In this document: one piece after another, positions 52,418 through 61,660 of the stretch
Layout of the letters: each line of letters begins with the position of its first letter
Position numbering within the stretch: the first letter of the stretch is position 1
Assembly (NCBI RefSeq): GCF_000719095.1
Contig: NZ_JOEH01000006.1
Span: 289,937 to 353,936 of the forward strand
Length of the DNA stretch: 64,000 nt
Direction: 5' to 3'
From: Streptacidiphilus jeojiense
Lineage (GTDB): Bacteria; Actinomycetota; Actinomycetes; Streptomycetales; Streptomycetaceae
The notes under the pieces: model-generated
Told to the model about the DNA's origin: nothing
What the model saw: the letters and a program-made list of their open reading frames with translations, nothing else
The model's database searches: none
Position numbers and translations under genes: made by a program

Positions 52418-53573
52418 AGATGACGTAGAGGCCGCCGCAGACCACGCCCATCAGGGCGATGGCGAAGGGGTAGCCGAAGGCCCACTTGAGTTCGGGCATC
52501 TCGCGGAAGTTCATGCCGTAAACGGTGCCGATCAGGGTGGGGGCGAAGAGGATGGCGGCCCAGGAGGAGATCTTCTTGATCTCGTCGTTCTGGGCGTGGC
52601 CGGCTTCGGCGAGCTGCTTCATCTCCTCGTTCTGGGCCTGCGAGACCAGGGTCGCGTTGACGGTGAGGATGTTCTGGAGCATCTGGCGGAAGCCGTCCAC
52701 GCGTTCGGCGGCGGTGGTGGCGTGGTCGGCGACGTCGCGGAGGTAGCGCTGGAGTTCCTCGTCGGTGCCGTACTTCTGGAAGCCGCCGGCGAGGTTGCGC
52801 ATGATCTCCAGCAGCGGCCGGGTGGCCCGCTGGAACTCGATGACCTCGCGGGAGAGTTCGTAGATGCGCCGGGAGACCTGCTTGTCGCCGCGGAAGACCT
52901 CGGTCTCGATCTCGTCGATGTCGTGCTGCAGGCCGGCGATGACCGGCGCGTAGCCGTCCACCACGGCGTCGAGGACCGCGTACAGCACCGCTTCCGGCCC
53001 CAGCGCCAGCAGTTCGGGGTCGGCCTCCAGTCGGCGGCGCACCGCGGACAGGTCGGGGGACTGGGAGTGACGGACCGTCAGCACGAAGTCGGGGCCGACG
53101 AAGAGGTGGATCTCGCCGAAGTCGACCTCCTCCACGTCGTCCAGGTAGCGGGCCGCGCGCAGCACTACGAACAGGGTGTCGCCGTAGCGCTCCAGCTTGG
53201 GCCGCTGGTGGGCGACGATGGCGTCCTCGACCGCCAACTCGTGCAGGCCGAACCGCTCGGCGGCCTCCAGCAACTGGGACTCGGCCGGGCGGAACAGGCC
53301 GATCCAGGCCATGCTGCCGGGCTTGCCGGGGATCTGCTGGTAGATGTCGGACAGGCTGGTGGGCGTGGCGATCCGCACGCCCTCCCGGTAGACCGCGGCG
53401 TCGACGACGGAGCGCTCCAGCGACACCGCGTCCGGCCTGGGCTCCTGCCGGGGGTCCATCGAGTGCTCCGGAGCCCGCTCGGCCGAGGTCGAGCCGGGGG
53501 TGCGGGCGGGTGCCGCCGGACGGGTGAAGGGCCGCTTGCTCGCGCGGACCGCACGTACACGCCATTCGGACAT
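52395..53573 (-). CDS. corA: CorA-family magnesium/cobalt transporter
   Basis: A 392-residue pentameric metal channel. The cytoplasmic domain (about 45-320) is followed by two C-terminal helices and the diagnostic YGMNFREMPEL motif (near 360), ending in RRNWL. It starts at ATG 53573 behind GGAGG. Residues 1-45 are a basic, Pro-rich extension. A hairpin structure (53869-53920) lies about 300 nt upstream; no M-box riboswitch was recognised. Confidence 0.95.
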   Translation of the reverse strand: MSEWRVRAVRASKRPFTRPAAPARTPGSTSAERAPEHSMDPRQEPRPDAVSLERSVVDAAVYREGVRIATPTSLSDIYQQIPGKPGSMAWIGLFRPAESQLLEAAERFGLHELAVEDAIVAHQRPKLERYGDTLFVVLRAARYLDDVEEVDFGEIHLFVGPDFVLTVRHSQSPDLSAVRRRLEADPELLALGPEAVLYAVLDAVVDGYAPVIAGLQHDIDEIETEVFRGDKQVSRRIYELSREVIEFQRATRPLLEIMRNLAGGFQKYGTDEELQRYLRDVADHATTAAERVDGFRQMLQNILTVNATLVSQAQNEEMKQLAEAGHAQNDEIKKISSWAAILFAPTLIGTVYGMNFREMPELKWAFGYPFAIALMGVVCGGLYVIFKRRNWL

Positions 53574-54128
53574 CTCAGGAACCTCCATGGAGTAGGTCCG
53601 CCGTGACGCTGCACCTGCTCGCCCGCTCCCGGCGCGGGACGGCGCGGGGCAGAACGGGGCAGGGACCGTACGGCAGAACGGCACCCGGGGTCTTCCGTGC
53701 GGCAGGCGACCAGGAAGAGGTCAGTCGTGGACCGGACGCGGGTCCGCATGCGGACGCGTTCCGGGGCGGTGCACGGACCGGGGGCCGAGGGGAGAGGGGA
53801 ACAGTCGGGGGCGGGGCCGACTTCGACCCGGACTACTGCACTCCACTGCTCTCACCTCCTCACCGCCGGGGCGCCGTCAGCGCCGACCGGGCGTGGGGCC
53901 GGCCGTCATCGGCGGCGCCCTCACCTTCACACCAAGTTCCGCAGTCTAGACCCGTTGTAGCAGCTCGTGCCCCCGGGGTCATATCGCGGGCATCGCCCCC
54001 GCCCCCAAAATGACATGACCAATTCACCGTATCCGGATTGTTCGTACCGCTCCGGGTTACCCCGGCTCCCTACGCTGACCTGCGCAGCAGCGCTCTGCCG
54101 CCGCCCCCTCTTCACCGTGGAGCCCGTC
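53574..54128. other. 555-bp non-coding divergent region between corA and the phosphoesterase gene
   Basis: No gene seen. It holds a long nested hairpin (53869-53920: GGGCGCCG with CGGCGCCC outside, GCCGA with TCGGC inside), a - strand TAGACT that may be the corA -10 element (near 53952), and an AT-richer patch (54005-54050) that may be the phosphoesterase promoter. No clear iron-regulator (DmdR/IdeR) box was found. Confidence 0.55.
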
Positions 54129-55025
54129 ATGCGTCTGAGGTCCCGCTCGCTCGCCCCGCTCGCCGCCGCGACCGCCGCGGCCGTCGCCCTCGGCGTGGCA
54201 GCAGTCCAGACCCACGCCACGCCCGCCACCACCCCGGTCGCCACCAAGGCGGTCGCCAGCACCGTGCCCACCCCGGCCCACGTCGTGGTGGTGATGGAGG
54301 AGAACCACTCCTACTCCGACATCATCGGCAACAGCAGCGCCCCCTACTTCAACTCCCTGGCCGGCCAGGGCGCGCTGCTCACCTCGTCCTACGCGGTGAC
54401 CCACCCCAGCGAGCCCAACTACATGGCGCTGTTCGCCGGCAGCACCTTCGGCCTGAGCTCCGACGCCTGCCCGGTGAGCGAGGGCACCACCGCCAACCTC
54501 GGCTCCGAGCTGCTGGCCGCCGGCGACACCTTCAAGGGCTATTCCGAGGGCCTGCCCTCCACCGGCTCCACCACCTGCAGCTCCGGGAAGTACGCCAGGA
54601 AGCACTCGCCCTGGATCAACTTCAGCAACGTCCCGACCGCCGACTCGCTGCCGTTCACCTCCTTCCCGACCAGCAGCTCCGGCTACGCGAGCCTGCCGAC
54701 GCTGTCGTTCGTGATCCCCAACCTCAACGACGACATGCACGACGGCACCATCGCCGCCGCCGACACCTGGCTGAACAGCAAGATGTCCGCCTACGCGACC
54801 TGGGCCAAGGCCAACAACAGCCTGCTGATCGTCACCTGGGACGAGGACGACTACACCGAGAGCAACCAGGTCCCCACCATCATCGTCGGCCAGTCGGTCA
54901 AGACCGGCACCTACGACGAGACCGTGAACCACTACAACCTGCTGGCGACCCTGGAGCAGATGTACGGGCTGAAGGCGGTCGGCAACAGCGCCTCCGCCAC
55001 CGCGATCACCGACATCTGGAACTGA
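54129..55025 (+). CDS. Secreted acid-phosphatase-like phosphoesterase
   Basis: A 298-residue exported protein. Signal peptide about residues 1-30 (basic RLRSRS, then a hydrophobic run). The phosphoesterase family (PF04185-type) opening [16 protein letters not shown] (near 48) with the metal-binding Glu-Asn, the [14 protein letters not shown] block and [12 protein letters not shown] (near 236) are present. It probably hydrolyses phosphomonoesters outside the cell. The ATG at 54129 was chosen over the upstream GTG at 54117 because of TGGAG 10 nt before it. EfeO follows 26 nt later in the same direction. Confidence 0.9.
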   Translation: MRLRSRSLAPLAAATAAAVALGVAAVQTHATPATTPVATKAVASTVPTPAHVVVVMEENHSYSDIIGNSSAPYFNSLAGQGALLTSSYAVTHPSEPNYMALFAGSTFGLSSDACPVSEGTTANLGSELLAAGDTFKGYSEGLPSTGSTTCSSGKYARKHSPWINFSNVPTADSLPFTSFPTSSSGYASLPTLSFVIPNLNDDMHDGTIAAADTWLNSKMSAYATWAKANNSLLIVTWDEDDYTESNQVPTIIVGQSVKTGTYDETVNHYNLLATLEQMYGLKAVGNSASATAITDIWN

Positions 55026-55051
55026 CACAGGGACTGGAACAGCACCGGACC

Positions 55052-56260
55052 ATGCGCCGACCCCCGCTCCGCGCCGCAGCGGCCGCACTGACCGCGGCGA
55101 CGGTGATCGCCCTGCTCGGCGTCGCCGTCTCCGACGCCGCGGACGCTCCCGCCGCACCCGTGATCACCGTCAGCGAGAGCGGTTGCGGCGCGGAGTGGGC
55201 CGCCGCCACGGACGGGCACGCCGGGCACCTGGTGCTGCGCCTCAGCGACACCGCCCGCGACCCGGCCGAGGTCTATCTGATCGCCCCCGGCAGCGGCGAC
55301 GTCTACGCCGAAGTGCTGTCGCTGCTGCCCGGGGTGCCCAGGACCCTCTCCACCACCCTGGACGGCGGCAGCTACGCGCTGCGCTGCGTGTTCACCGACG
55401 GCCAGGTGCGGACCTCCCCGAGCCGCACCCTCAGTGGCACCGTCGCCGACGCGGTGGCCGGCGTCCCGCCGCTGCCCGACCTGGACCTGGGCGCCCCGGT
55501 GACGGCCTATCGCGCCTACGTCACCGCGGCGCTGCCCGGGCTGCTCGCCGCCAGCCGCCGGCTCGACGCCGACCTGGCCGCCGGCGACCTGGCCCGGGCC
55601 CGCGCCGACTGGCTGCCCGCGCATCTGGACTACGAGCGGCTGGGCGCCGCCTACAACTCCTTCGGCGACTTCGACGGCGCCATCGACGGCACCGCCGACG
55701 GCCTGCCGGGCGGCACCGCGGATCCCTCCTGGACCGGCTTCCACCGGATCGAGTACGGCCTGTGGCACGGCCAGGGCGCCGCCGTGCTGCGTCCGCTCGG
55801 CAGCGGGCTGGTCAAGGACGTGCAGGACATGATCGCCGACTTTCCCAGCGCCGACACCGACCCCGGCGACCTGCCGCTGCGCAGCCACGAGATCCTGGAG
55901 AACGCCCTGCAGTTCCAGCTCACCGGCGCCTCCGACTACGGCAGCGGCACCGCGCTGGCGACGCTGCAGGCCAATGTGCAGGGGACCAGGGCGGTGCTCG
56001 GCACCCTCACCGCGCTGATCACCCCGCGCGACCCGGCACTGCTCCCCGCCGTCGACGCCGGACTGTCCGCGCTCGACGCCGACCTCGCCGCCTGCCGGAC
56101 CGCTCCCGGGGGGCCGTCGGACGGCAGCCCCACGGACGGCTGGACCGCCCCGGCCGCCCTGTCGCTGACGCAGCGTCAGTGGCTCGACAGCGCCCTGGGT
56201 GGACTGCTGGAACAGCTGTCCACCGTCCCCGACCTGCTCCAGGGAAGGCCCTCCGCATGA
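55052..56260 (+). CDS. efeO: EfeO-type iron-uptake lipoprotein/periplasmic protein
   Basis: A 402-residue exported protein. Signal peptide about 1-30 ends near SDAADA. A cupredoxin-like domain (about 35-140) is followed by an M75 peptidase-like domain (about 150-400) with the metal-binding HxxE motif in [12 protein letters not shown] (near 230). In other bacteria EfeO binds iron for the EfeU permease or works with EfeB on haem. It starts at ATG 55052 and overlaps efeB by 4 nt. No efeU gene is adjacent. Confidence 0.93.
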   Translation: MRRPPLRAAAAALTAATVIALLGVAVSDAADAPAAPVITVSESGCGAEWAAATDGHAGHLVLRLSDTARDPAEVYLIAPGSGDVYAEVLSLLPGVPRTLSTTLDGGSYALRCVFTDGQVRTSPSRTLSGTVADAVAGVPPLPDLDLGAPVTAYRAYVTAALPGLLAASRRLDADLAAGDLARARADWLPAHLDYERLGAAYNSFGDFDGAIDGTADGLPGGTADPSWTGFHRIEYGLWHGQGAAVLRPLGSGLVKDVQDMIADFPSADTDPGDLPLRSHEILENALQFQLTGASDYGSGTALATLQANVQGTRAVLGTLTALITPRDPALLPAVDAGLSALDADLAACRTAPGGPSDGSPTDGWTAPAALSLTQRQWLDSALGGLLEQLSTVPDLLQGRPSA

Positions 56261-57504
56261 GCCCCTCGTCCGAGCCGCTGCGCCGCCGCTCCTTCCTGCG
56301 CGGGGCCGCGGTGGGCACCGCGGTCGGGGTGGGCGCGCTGGGCGTGGAGCGGGCTGCGGCGGCCGGGTCCGACGGCGGTGACACCGATCCGGCCGGGCGC
56401 CGCATCCCCTTCGAGGGGCCGCACCAGGCCGGGATCACCACCCCGCAGCAGGCCGCCGCGACCTTCGCCTCCTTCGATGTCACCGCCGTTGACAGGGCCG
56501 CCCTGCGCGAGCTGTTCCGCACCCTCACCGACCGGATCCGCTTCCTGACCGCCGGCGGCACCCCGCCGGACGTGAGCGTCGCCTCGGTACCCGCCGACAG
56601 CGCCACCCTCGGCCCGGACGTACCCGCCGACGGGCTGACCGTCACCGTCGGAGTCGGCTCCTCGCTCTTCGACGCCCGCTACGGCCTGGCCGCCCGCAGA
56701 CCGGCCCGGCTCAAGCCGATGCCGGTGTTCCCCAACGACCACCTGGCCGGGTCGACGGAGCTGCACGGCGATCTGTCGATCCAGTTCTGCGCCGACTCCC
56801 GGGACACCGTGATGCACGCGCTGCGCGACATCGCCAAGCACACCCGCTCCGGCATGCAGCTCAACTGGAAGGCCGACGGCTTCCACGCCGCCCCCCGTCC
56901 CACCGGCGCGCAGCGCAACCAGCTCGGCTTCAAGGACGGCATCGCCAACCCGGACGTGGCCACCGCAGCGGTGGCCGACGCCCTGCTGTGGACCAGGGGC
57001 GGCGTCGGCGGCGAGCCCGCCTGGGCCGAGGGCGGCAGCTACCAGGTCGTCAGGATCATCCGGATGCTGGTGGAGTTCTGGGACCGGGTCTCGCTGCGCG
57101 AGCAGGAGACCATGATCGGCCGCCGCCGCGACACCGGCGCCCCGCTGGACGGCAACCGGGAGACCGACATCCCCGACTACGCCGCCGACCCCCAGGGCAT
57201 CGCCGTCCCGATGAGCGCGCACATCCGCCTGGCCAACCCCCGGACCAGGGCCACCGCCGCCCAGCAGATCCTGCGCCGCGGCTACAACTACGACCGCGGC
57301 GTGGACGTCAACGGCAACCTCGACGTCGGCCTGCTCTTCTGCAGCTACCAGCAGGACGTGGTCCGGCAGTTCGAGGCGGTCCAGGCCAGGCTCGCCGACG
57401 AGCCGCTGGTGGACTACATCCAGCCCACCGGCGGCGGCTACTTCTTCGCCCTGCCCGGGGTCCGCGACGGGTCCGACTTCCTCGGTGCGGGCATGCTGTC
57501 CTGA
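56257..57504 (+). CDS. efeB: EfeB-type deferrochelatase/DyP peroxidase
   Basis: A 415-residue haem peroxidase exported by the Tat pathway: [12 protein letters not shown] signal at residues about 8-19. DyP signatures are [11 protein letters not shown] (distal Asp, near 224), proximal His in [11 protein letters not shown] (near 321) and [10 protein letters not shown] (near 355). In EfeUOB systems it oxidises ferrous iron or removes iron from haem. The ATG at 56257 overlaps the efeO stop as ATGA, and the frame open further upstream is a shadow of efeO. A phosphoesterase gene replaces the usual efeU at the head of the locus. Confidence 0.95.
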   Translation: MSPSSEPLRRRSFLRGAAVGTAVGVGALGVERAAAAGSDGGDTDPAGRRIPFEGPHQAGITTPQQAAATFASFDVTAVDRAALRELFRTLTDRIRFLTAGGTPPDVSVASVPADSATLGPDVPADGLTVTVGVGSSLFDARYGLAARRPARLKPMPVFPNDHLAGSTELHGDLSIQFCADSRDTVMHALRDIAKHTRSGMQLNWKADGFHAAPRPTGAQRNQLGFKDGIANPDVATAAVADALLWTRGGVGGEPAWAEGGSYQVVRIIRMLVEFWDRVSLREQETMIGRRRDTGAPLDGNRETDIPDYAADPQGIAVPMSAHIRLANPRTRATAAQQILRRGYNYDRGVDVNGNLDVGLLFCSYQQDVVRQFEAVQARLADEPLVDYIQPTGGGYFFALPGVRDGSDFLGAGMLS

Positions 57505-57509
57505 CGGCC

Positions 57510-57540
57510 TTGACCTTGTCCCAGGGGGAAGGCCCAGCAT
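57510..57540 (+). promoter_or_regulatory. MerR-type promoter candidate with palindromic 19-bp spacer
   Basis: TTGACC (57510-57515) and CAGCAT (57535-57540) are separated by 19 bp, and an imperfect palindrome CCTT-gt-CCC-a-GGG-gg-AAGG lies across 57514-57532. Long spacers with such palindromes are the hallmark of MerR-activated promoters; the -10 match is weak. Confidence 0.45.
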
Positions 57541-57615
57541 CGTGGTGACCGGGCAGAAGGCCCGGGACGAGGAAGTCCGGTACCGACAAGTCCGGTACGG
57601 GGGAGGGGGACGGCC

Positions 57616-58467
57616 ATGGAGCTCTGGACCATCGGAGCCTTCGCCAAGGCGGCCCGCCTGTCACCGAAGGCCCTGCGGCTGTACGACGAGCTGGAACTGC
57701 TGGTCCCCGCGCACACCGACCCGGTGTCCGGCTACCGCCGCTACAGCCAGGACCAGCTGGCCCGGGCCCGGCTGGTGGCCAGACTGCGCCGGGTCGGGAT
57801 GCCGCTGGCCCGGATCCGCGAGGTCTGCGACCTGCCGCGGGGCGAGGCGGCGAAGGCCGTGTCCGGCTACTGGGACGAGGTCGAGGCGGAGCAGCAGCAG
57901 CGCCGCGACATCGTCCGCTTCCTCGTCGAGACGCTCTCGGAGGGATCCACCATGCTGCCCGTCGCAGTACGCGAAATGCCGGCGCGCACCCTGATCTGCT
58001 CGCTGCGCCATGTCACGTCGGCCGAGATCAACGACTTCACCGTGGAGATGGTGGTCCGCCTCGGCGACGGCACCGTCCCCGGGCTCGCCGGGATGGAGGG
58101 AGCGCCCTTCTTCATCTACCACGGTGAGGTGGACGAGGACTCGGACGGCCCGATCGAGTGGTGCCGTCCGATCCCGGACGAGGCGGCCGAGGCGATGGCG
58201 GCCCGCTTCCCGGACCTGACGATCCGCCAGGATCCGGCGCACCGCGAGGCCTACGTCCGGCTCACCCGTCGGGAGCTGTCGCCGGCCGACGGGATGCGGG
58301 CCGGGGAGACCCTGGAGGCCTGGATCACCGCGCAGGACGAGGTGCTGTCCCCGCGCGGCCCGTTCCGCCAGGTCTTCTTCGCCGACCCCCGGGGTGTGAC
58401 CCCGGACACCCCGGTCAGCGACGTGATCGCGCCGCTGCCACCGCTCGTCGCGACCGCGGCCGGCTGA
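57616..58467 (+). CDS. MerR-family regulator with effector-binding domain
   Basis: A 283-residue regulator. The N-terminal MerR winged HTH (about 1-70; TIGAFAKAARLSPKALRLYDELELLVP and SGYRRYSQDQLARARLV) is followed by a coiled dimer helix (about 85-115) and a GyrI-like/BmrR-type drug-binding domain (about 120-275; FIYHGEVDEDSDGPIEWCRPI). Start: ATG 57616 with GGGGGAGGGGGA. Two direct repeats AAGTCCGGTAC (57573 and 57588) lie in its leader. Probably controls itself. Confidence 0.93.
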   Translation: MELWTIGAFAKAARLSPKALRLYDELELLVPAHTDPVSGYRRYSQDQLARARLVARLRRVGMPLARIREVCDLPRGEAAKAVSGYWDEVEAEQQQRRDIVRFLVETLSEGSTMLPVAVREMPARTLICSLRHVTSAEINDFTVEMVVRLGDGTVPGLAGMEGAPFFIYHGEVDEDSDGPIEWCRPIPDEAAEAMAARFPDLTIRQDPAHREAYVRLTRRELSPADGMRAGETLEAWITAQDEVLSPRGPFRQVFFADPRGVTPDTPVSDVIAPLPPLVATAAG

Positions 58468-58554
58468 CCACGACCGTCCCCGAACCGTCCGCGACCGTCC
58501 GCGGCCGCCCTGCTCCGAGCTGATCGTCCCGCTCTGGTACAGTTGAGTTACCGA

Positions 58555-58628
58555 CGCGGGGTGGAGCAGCTCGGTAGCTCGCTGGGCTCATAACCCAGAG
58601 GTCGCAGGTTCAAATCCTGTCCCCGCTA
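58555..58628 (+). tRNA. Initiator tRNA-fMet (anticodon CAT)
   Basis: A full cloverleaf: acceptor CGCGGGG/CCCCGC with an unpaired first base, D arm GAGC-AGCTCGGTA-GCTC, anticodon stem CTGGG/CCCAG around CTCATAA, T arm GCAGG-TTCAAAT-CCTGT. The mismatch at position 1 and three consecutive G-C pairs in the anticodon stem identify the initiator. CCA is not encoded. TACAGT 12 nt upstream may be the -10 element. Confidence 0.97.
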
Positions 58629-58633
58629 CTTGA

Positions 58634-58674
58634 ACTCTGTAGGCCCGGCGTTCTCGCTGGGCCTGCAGAGTTTT
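58634..58674 (+). terminator. Intrinsic terminator of tRNA-fMet
   Basis: ACTCTG-t-AGGCCCGGCG-TTCT-CGCTGGGCCT-g-CAGAGT followed by TTT: a 16-bp stem with one mismatch pair and one G-T pair, 4-nt loop and a short T-run. Confidence 0.92.
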
Positions 58675-58698
58675 GCGTGTGATTCAGATCACGCCCCT

Positions 58699-58714
58699 GC
58701 GGAGAACTCTCCGC
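58699..58714 (+). other. Hairpin in the DEAD-box helicase leader
   Basis: GCGGAG-AACT-CTCCGC about 85 nt upstream of the helicase start. Part of a structured leader that also includes the hairpin at 58765-58789. Confidence 0.5.
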
Positions 58715-58764
58715 CGCCCCCTGGCTCGTTCTTGCGATCCTCCGCGCCCAGCGCTGCGGAGCTC

Positions 58765-58789
58765 TCCTCGAAGCGTGCCGCTACGAGGA
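58765..58789 (+). promoter_or_regulatory. Hairpin covering the DEAD-box helicase ribosome-binding site
   Basis: TCCTCG-a-AGCG-tgc-CGCT-a-CGAGGA: 10 base pairs with a single A-A mismatch. Its 3' arm contains the start of the ribosome-binding site GAGGAAGG (58785-58792), so folding should hide it. Confidence 0.65.
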
Positions 58790-58798
58790 AGGTTCTCC

Positions 58799-60322
58799 GT
58801 GAACCATCGCACCAGCCGTTCCAATGACCAGCGTCCCGCCACCCGCTTCGGCCGTCCCACCGGGACGAGCACCCGCAGCGGTGGTGGCGGCGGCGGGCAG
58901 TTCCGTGGCCGCCCGCAGCAGGGCGCCCCGCGCCGCCGTCAGAACACGGCCCCGCAGGGCGAGTTCGAGATGCCCGTCAGCACCACCCCGGCGCTTCCCC
59001 CGGTCGCCGCCTTCAGCGAGCTGGAGATGCCCAGCGGCCTGCTGGCCACGCTGACCCGCGAGGGCGTCACCGAGCCGTTCCCGATCCAGGCGGCGACCCT
59101 GCCCAACGCCCTGGCCGGACGCGACGTCCTCGGCCGCGGTCGCACCGGCTCCGGCAAGACCCTGGCCTTCGGCCTGGCCCTGCTGGCCCGCACCGCCGGC
59201 CGGCGCGCCGAGCCCAAGGCCCCGCTGGCCCTGGTGCTGGTGCCGACCCGCGAGCTGGCCCAGCAGGTCGCCGACGCGCTCACCCCCTACGCCACCGCCG
59301 TGAACCTGCGGCTCACCACGGTCGTCGGCGGCATGTCCATCGGCCGCCAGGCCGGTTCGCTGCGCCGCGGCGTCGAGGTGCTGATCGCCACCCCCGGCCG
59401 GCTCAAGGACCTCATCGACCGCGGCGACGCCCGGCTGGACCGGGTCGCCATCAGCGTCCTGGACGAGGCCGACCAGATGGCCGACATGGGCTTCCTGCCG
59501 CAGGTCACCAATCTGCTGGAGCAGGTCCGCCCGGACGGCCAGACGATGCTGTTCTCGGCCACCCTGGACCGCAACGTGGACCGCCTGGTGCGCCGCTTCC
59601 TCAGCGACCCGGTCACCCATTCGGTCGATCCCTCGGCCGGCGCCGTGACCACCATGGAGCACCACGTGCTCTATGTCGCCGACGCCGACAAGCGCGCCGT
59701 GACCGTGGAGATCGCCGCCCGCGAGGGCCGGGTGATCATGTTCATGGACACCAAGCACGCCACCGACAAGCTGGCCAAGGAGCTGCTCGCCAACGGCGTC
59801 CGCGCGGCCTCGCTGCACGGCGGCAAGTCCCAGCCGCAGCGCAACCGGGTGCTGGAGCAGTTCAAGGACGGCCACATCACCGCCCTGGTCGCCACCAACG
59901 TCGCCGCCCGCGGCATCCACGTGGACAACCTGGACCTGGTCGTCAACGTCGACCCGCCCACCGACCACAAGGACTACCTGCACCGCGGCGGCCGCACCGC
60001 CCGCGCTGGGGAGTCCGGCACCGTGGTCACCCTGGTGCTGTCCAACCAGCGCCGGGAGATGGCGCGGCTGATGGCCGACGCCGGGATCACCCCCAACAAC
60101 GACCGGGTCCGGGCCGGCGACGCCGAGCTGGCCCGGATCACCGGCGCCCGCAAGCCCAGCGGCGTCCCGGTGGTCGTCACCGCGCCCGCCCCCGCCGTGC
60201 CCGCGCAGGGACCCCGTGGCCCCCGCGGCGGTTCCGGCCGCAGCGGTGGCAGTGGCGGCAACGGCGGCCGCCGCCCGCGCCGTCCCTCCGGCCAGGGCCA
60301 GCGCCCCAGCCGCGCGGCCTAG
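58799..60322 (+). CDS. DEAD-box RNA helicase
   Basis: A 507-residue ATP-dependent RNA helicase. Q motif and GRTGSGKTLAF (motif I, near residue 115), PTRELAQQV (Ia), TPGRLKDLIDRG (Ib), VLDEADQMADMGF (II), LFSATLDRNVDRL (III), and C-terminal HGGKSQPQRNRVLEQF, VATNVAARGIHV and HRGGRTARAG (VI) are all present. Basic Gly/Arg-rich tails flank the core (RSGGGGGGQFRGRPQQ at the N-terminus, GGSGRSGGSGGNGGRRPRR at the C-terminus), which bind RNA. The GTG at 58799 has GAGGAAGG upstream; a longer frame runs back into the tRNA terminator and is not used. The ribosome-binding site lies in a hairpin. Confidence 0.95.
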   Translation: MNHRTSRSNDQRPATRFGRPTGTSTRSGGGGGGQFRGRPQQGAPRRRQNTAPQGEFEMPVSTTPALPPVAAFSELEMPSGLLATLTREGVTEPFPIQAATLPNALAGRDVLGRGRTGSGKTLAFGLALLARTAGRRAEPKAPLALVLVPTRELAQQVADALTPYATAVNLRLTTVVGGMSIGRQAGSLRRGVEVLIATPGRLKDLIDRGDARLDRVAISVLDEADQMADMGFLPQVTNLLEQVRPDGQTMLFSATLDRNVDRLVRRFLSDPVTHSVDPSAGAVTTMEHHVLYVADADKRAVTVEIAAREGRVIMFMDTKHATDKLAKELLANGVRAASLHGGKSQPQRNRVLEQFKDGHITALVATNVAARGIHVDNLDLVVNVDPPTDHKDYLHRGGRTARAGESGTVVTLVLSNQRREMARLMADAGITPNNDRVRAGDAELARITGARKPSGVPVVVTAPAPAVPAQGPRGPRGGSGRSGGSGGNGGRRPRRPSGQGQRPSRAA

Positions 60323-60332
60323 GACAGCCGCA

Positions 60333-60371
60333 CGAGGGCCCCGAACCGCAGCAGGCGGTTCGGGGCCCTCG
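60333..60371. terminator. Bidirectional terminator between helicase and sigma factor genes
   Basis: CGAGGGCCCCGAACCGC-AGCAG-GCGGTTCGGGGCCCTCG: a perfect 17-bp stem with a 5-nt loop, 10 nt after the helicase stop and 53 nt after the sigma factor stop. Confidence 0.95.
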
Positions 60372-60423
60372 GTCTGTCACGGGTGTCCCGGCTGTCCCGG
60401 GCACGGCACGGGCGCTCCGAGCG

Positions 60424-61278
60424 TCAGTCCTCGGCCAGCAGTCCGGCCCGCAGCCTGCCCAGGGTCCGGGTCAGCAGCCGCGACACGTGCATCTGCGAGA
60501 GCCCCAGTTCGGCGCCGATCTCCGACTGGGTGAGGTCGGAGCCGAAGCGCAGCGACAGGATCTGCCGGTCCCGCGGCGAGAGCTCCGCGATCAGCGGCCG
60601 CAGCGACTCGTGGTTCTCGACCCGGGCCATACCGGGGTCCTCGTAGCCGATCCGTTCGCCGCGCGAGCCCTCGCCCTCCTCGGCCGCCGCGTCCAGCGAC
60701 CCGGCCGAGTAGGCCAGGCCGGCCCGCTGCCCCTCCTCCACCTCGGCCTCGGTCAGGCCCAGCCGGGCCGCCAGCTCGGCGGTGGTCGGGGTCCGGTCCA
60801 GCTCCTGCTGCAGCGCGTCGGTGGCCCTGGCCAGCTCCAGCCGCAGCTCCTGGAGCCGCCGCGGGACCCGTACGGCCCAGCTGGTGTCGCGGAAGAAGCG
60901 CTTGATCTCGCCGGTGACGGTGGGCAGCGCGAAGGTGGTGAACTCCAGGCCGCGTCCGGGGTCGAACCGGTTGATGGCCTTGATCAGACCGATGGTGCCG
61001 ACCTGGATGATGTCCGCCATCGGCTCGCTGCGGGTGCGGAACCGCGCGGCGGCGAACTTCACCAGCGCCATGTTCAGCTCGACCAGGGTGTTCCGCACGT
61101 AGGCGTACTGCGGAGTGCCTTCCTCCAGCTGGCCCAGGCGGTCGAACAGCAGCCGTGACAGCACCCGCGCGTCCTCGGGCGACACCGTCGACGGTTCCGG
61201 GATCTCGGGGAGTCCGGCCGGGGCCGGTCCTGCCGGGGCCGAGGTCCTCCACGCCACCGTGCGTACCGTCTGCCGCAT
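60424..61278 (-). CDS. SigB/SigF-family RNA polymerase sigma factor
   Basis: A 284-residue group 3 sigma factor of the actinomycete SigB/F/G stress family. Region 2 (about 75-150; EPMADIIQVGTIGLIKAINRFDP, FTTFALPTVTGEIKRFFRDTS), region 3 (about 165-225) and region 4 (about 235-282; LTQSEIGAELGLSQMHVSRLLTRTL) are complete. The ATG at 61278 was chosen over 61323 because AAGGAG lies 9 nt before it. A GCTT-N16-GGGTAG promoter typical of SigB-type autoregulation lies upstream. No anti-sigma gene is adjacent. Confidence 0.95.
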   Translation of the reverse strand: MRQTVRTVAWRTSAPAGPAPAGLPEIPEPSTVSPEDARVLSRLLFDRLGQLEEGTPQYAYVRNTLVELNMALVKFAAARFRTRSEPMADIIQVGTIGLIKAINRFDPGRGLEFTTFALPTVTGEIKRFFRDTSWAVRVPRRLQELRLELARATDALQQELDRTPTTAELAARLGLTEAEVEEGQRAGLAYSAGSLDAAAEEGEGSRGERIGYEDPGMARVENHESLRPLIAELSPRDRQILSLRFGSDLTQSEIGAELGLSQMHVSRLLTRTLGRLRAGLLAED

Positions 61279-61660
61279 ACCAAGCTCCTTCGTCGGGATT
61301 CGGTCCGCATGGCTGGCTGCCATGCTCCGGCCGCGTGTGATGAGCTGTTCCGTCGTGCCCTACCCGGGATGCCTTCCGCCCAAGCATGGCACGGCCCGGG
61401 CCCATGCCAAAGGCGGGCACCCCCCCGTGGTGCCCGCCGACGCGCCGTTGCCGGCGCCAGGGGCCCATCCTGGTCGTACCCGAACCTCCGGACCACCCCC
61501 GACCAGGGGTTGTCCGCCCACCGACCGGGGGGCGGAGCGGGGGTGGGCCTCCGGCCGCCGCGGATTCGCCCAGCGCTGGAGCCTGGGGTACGGTCACGCG
61601 GTACTCCCAGGTCAACGAGGTGTTGAAGCGACGCCGGAACGGCGCGCCGCCGGTGGAGCA
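61279..61660. other. 382-bp divergent intergenic region with hairpins
   Basis: No gene. Holds a SigB-like promoter for the sigma factor, hairpins GCATGG-N12-CCATGC (61384-61407) and GGCGGGCACC-N7-GGTGCCCGCC (61412-61438), and the promoter of the response regulator. Confidence 0.6.
61360..61385 (-). promoter_or_regulatory. SigB-type promoter candidate of the sigma factor gene
   Basis: On the - strand GCTT and GGGTAG are separated by 16 nt, against the SigB-family consensus GNNT-N14-16-GGGTAC/T. The last base differs. Confidence 0.45.

Noticed and set aside
55183..57504. 773-residue frame as a long EfeB
   Set aside because: The first 358 codons are out-of-frame efeO sequence; the Tat signal shows that EfeB begins at 56257.
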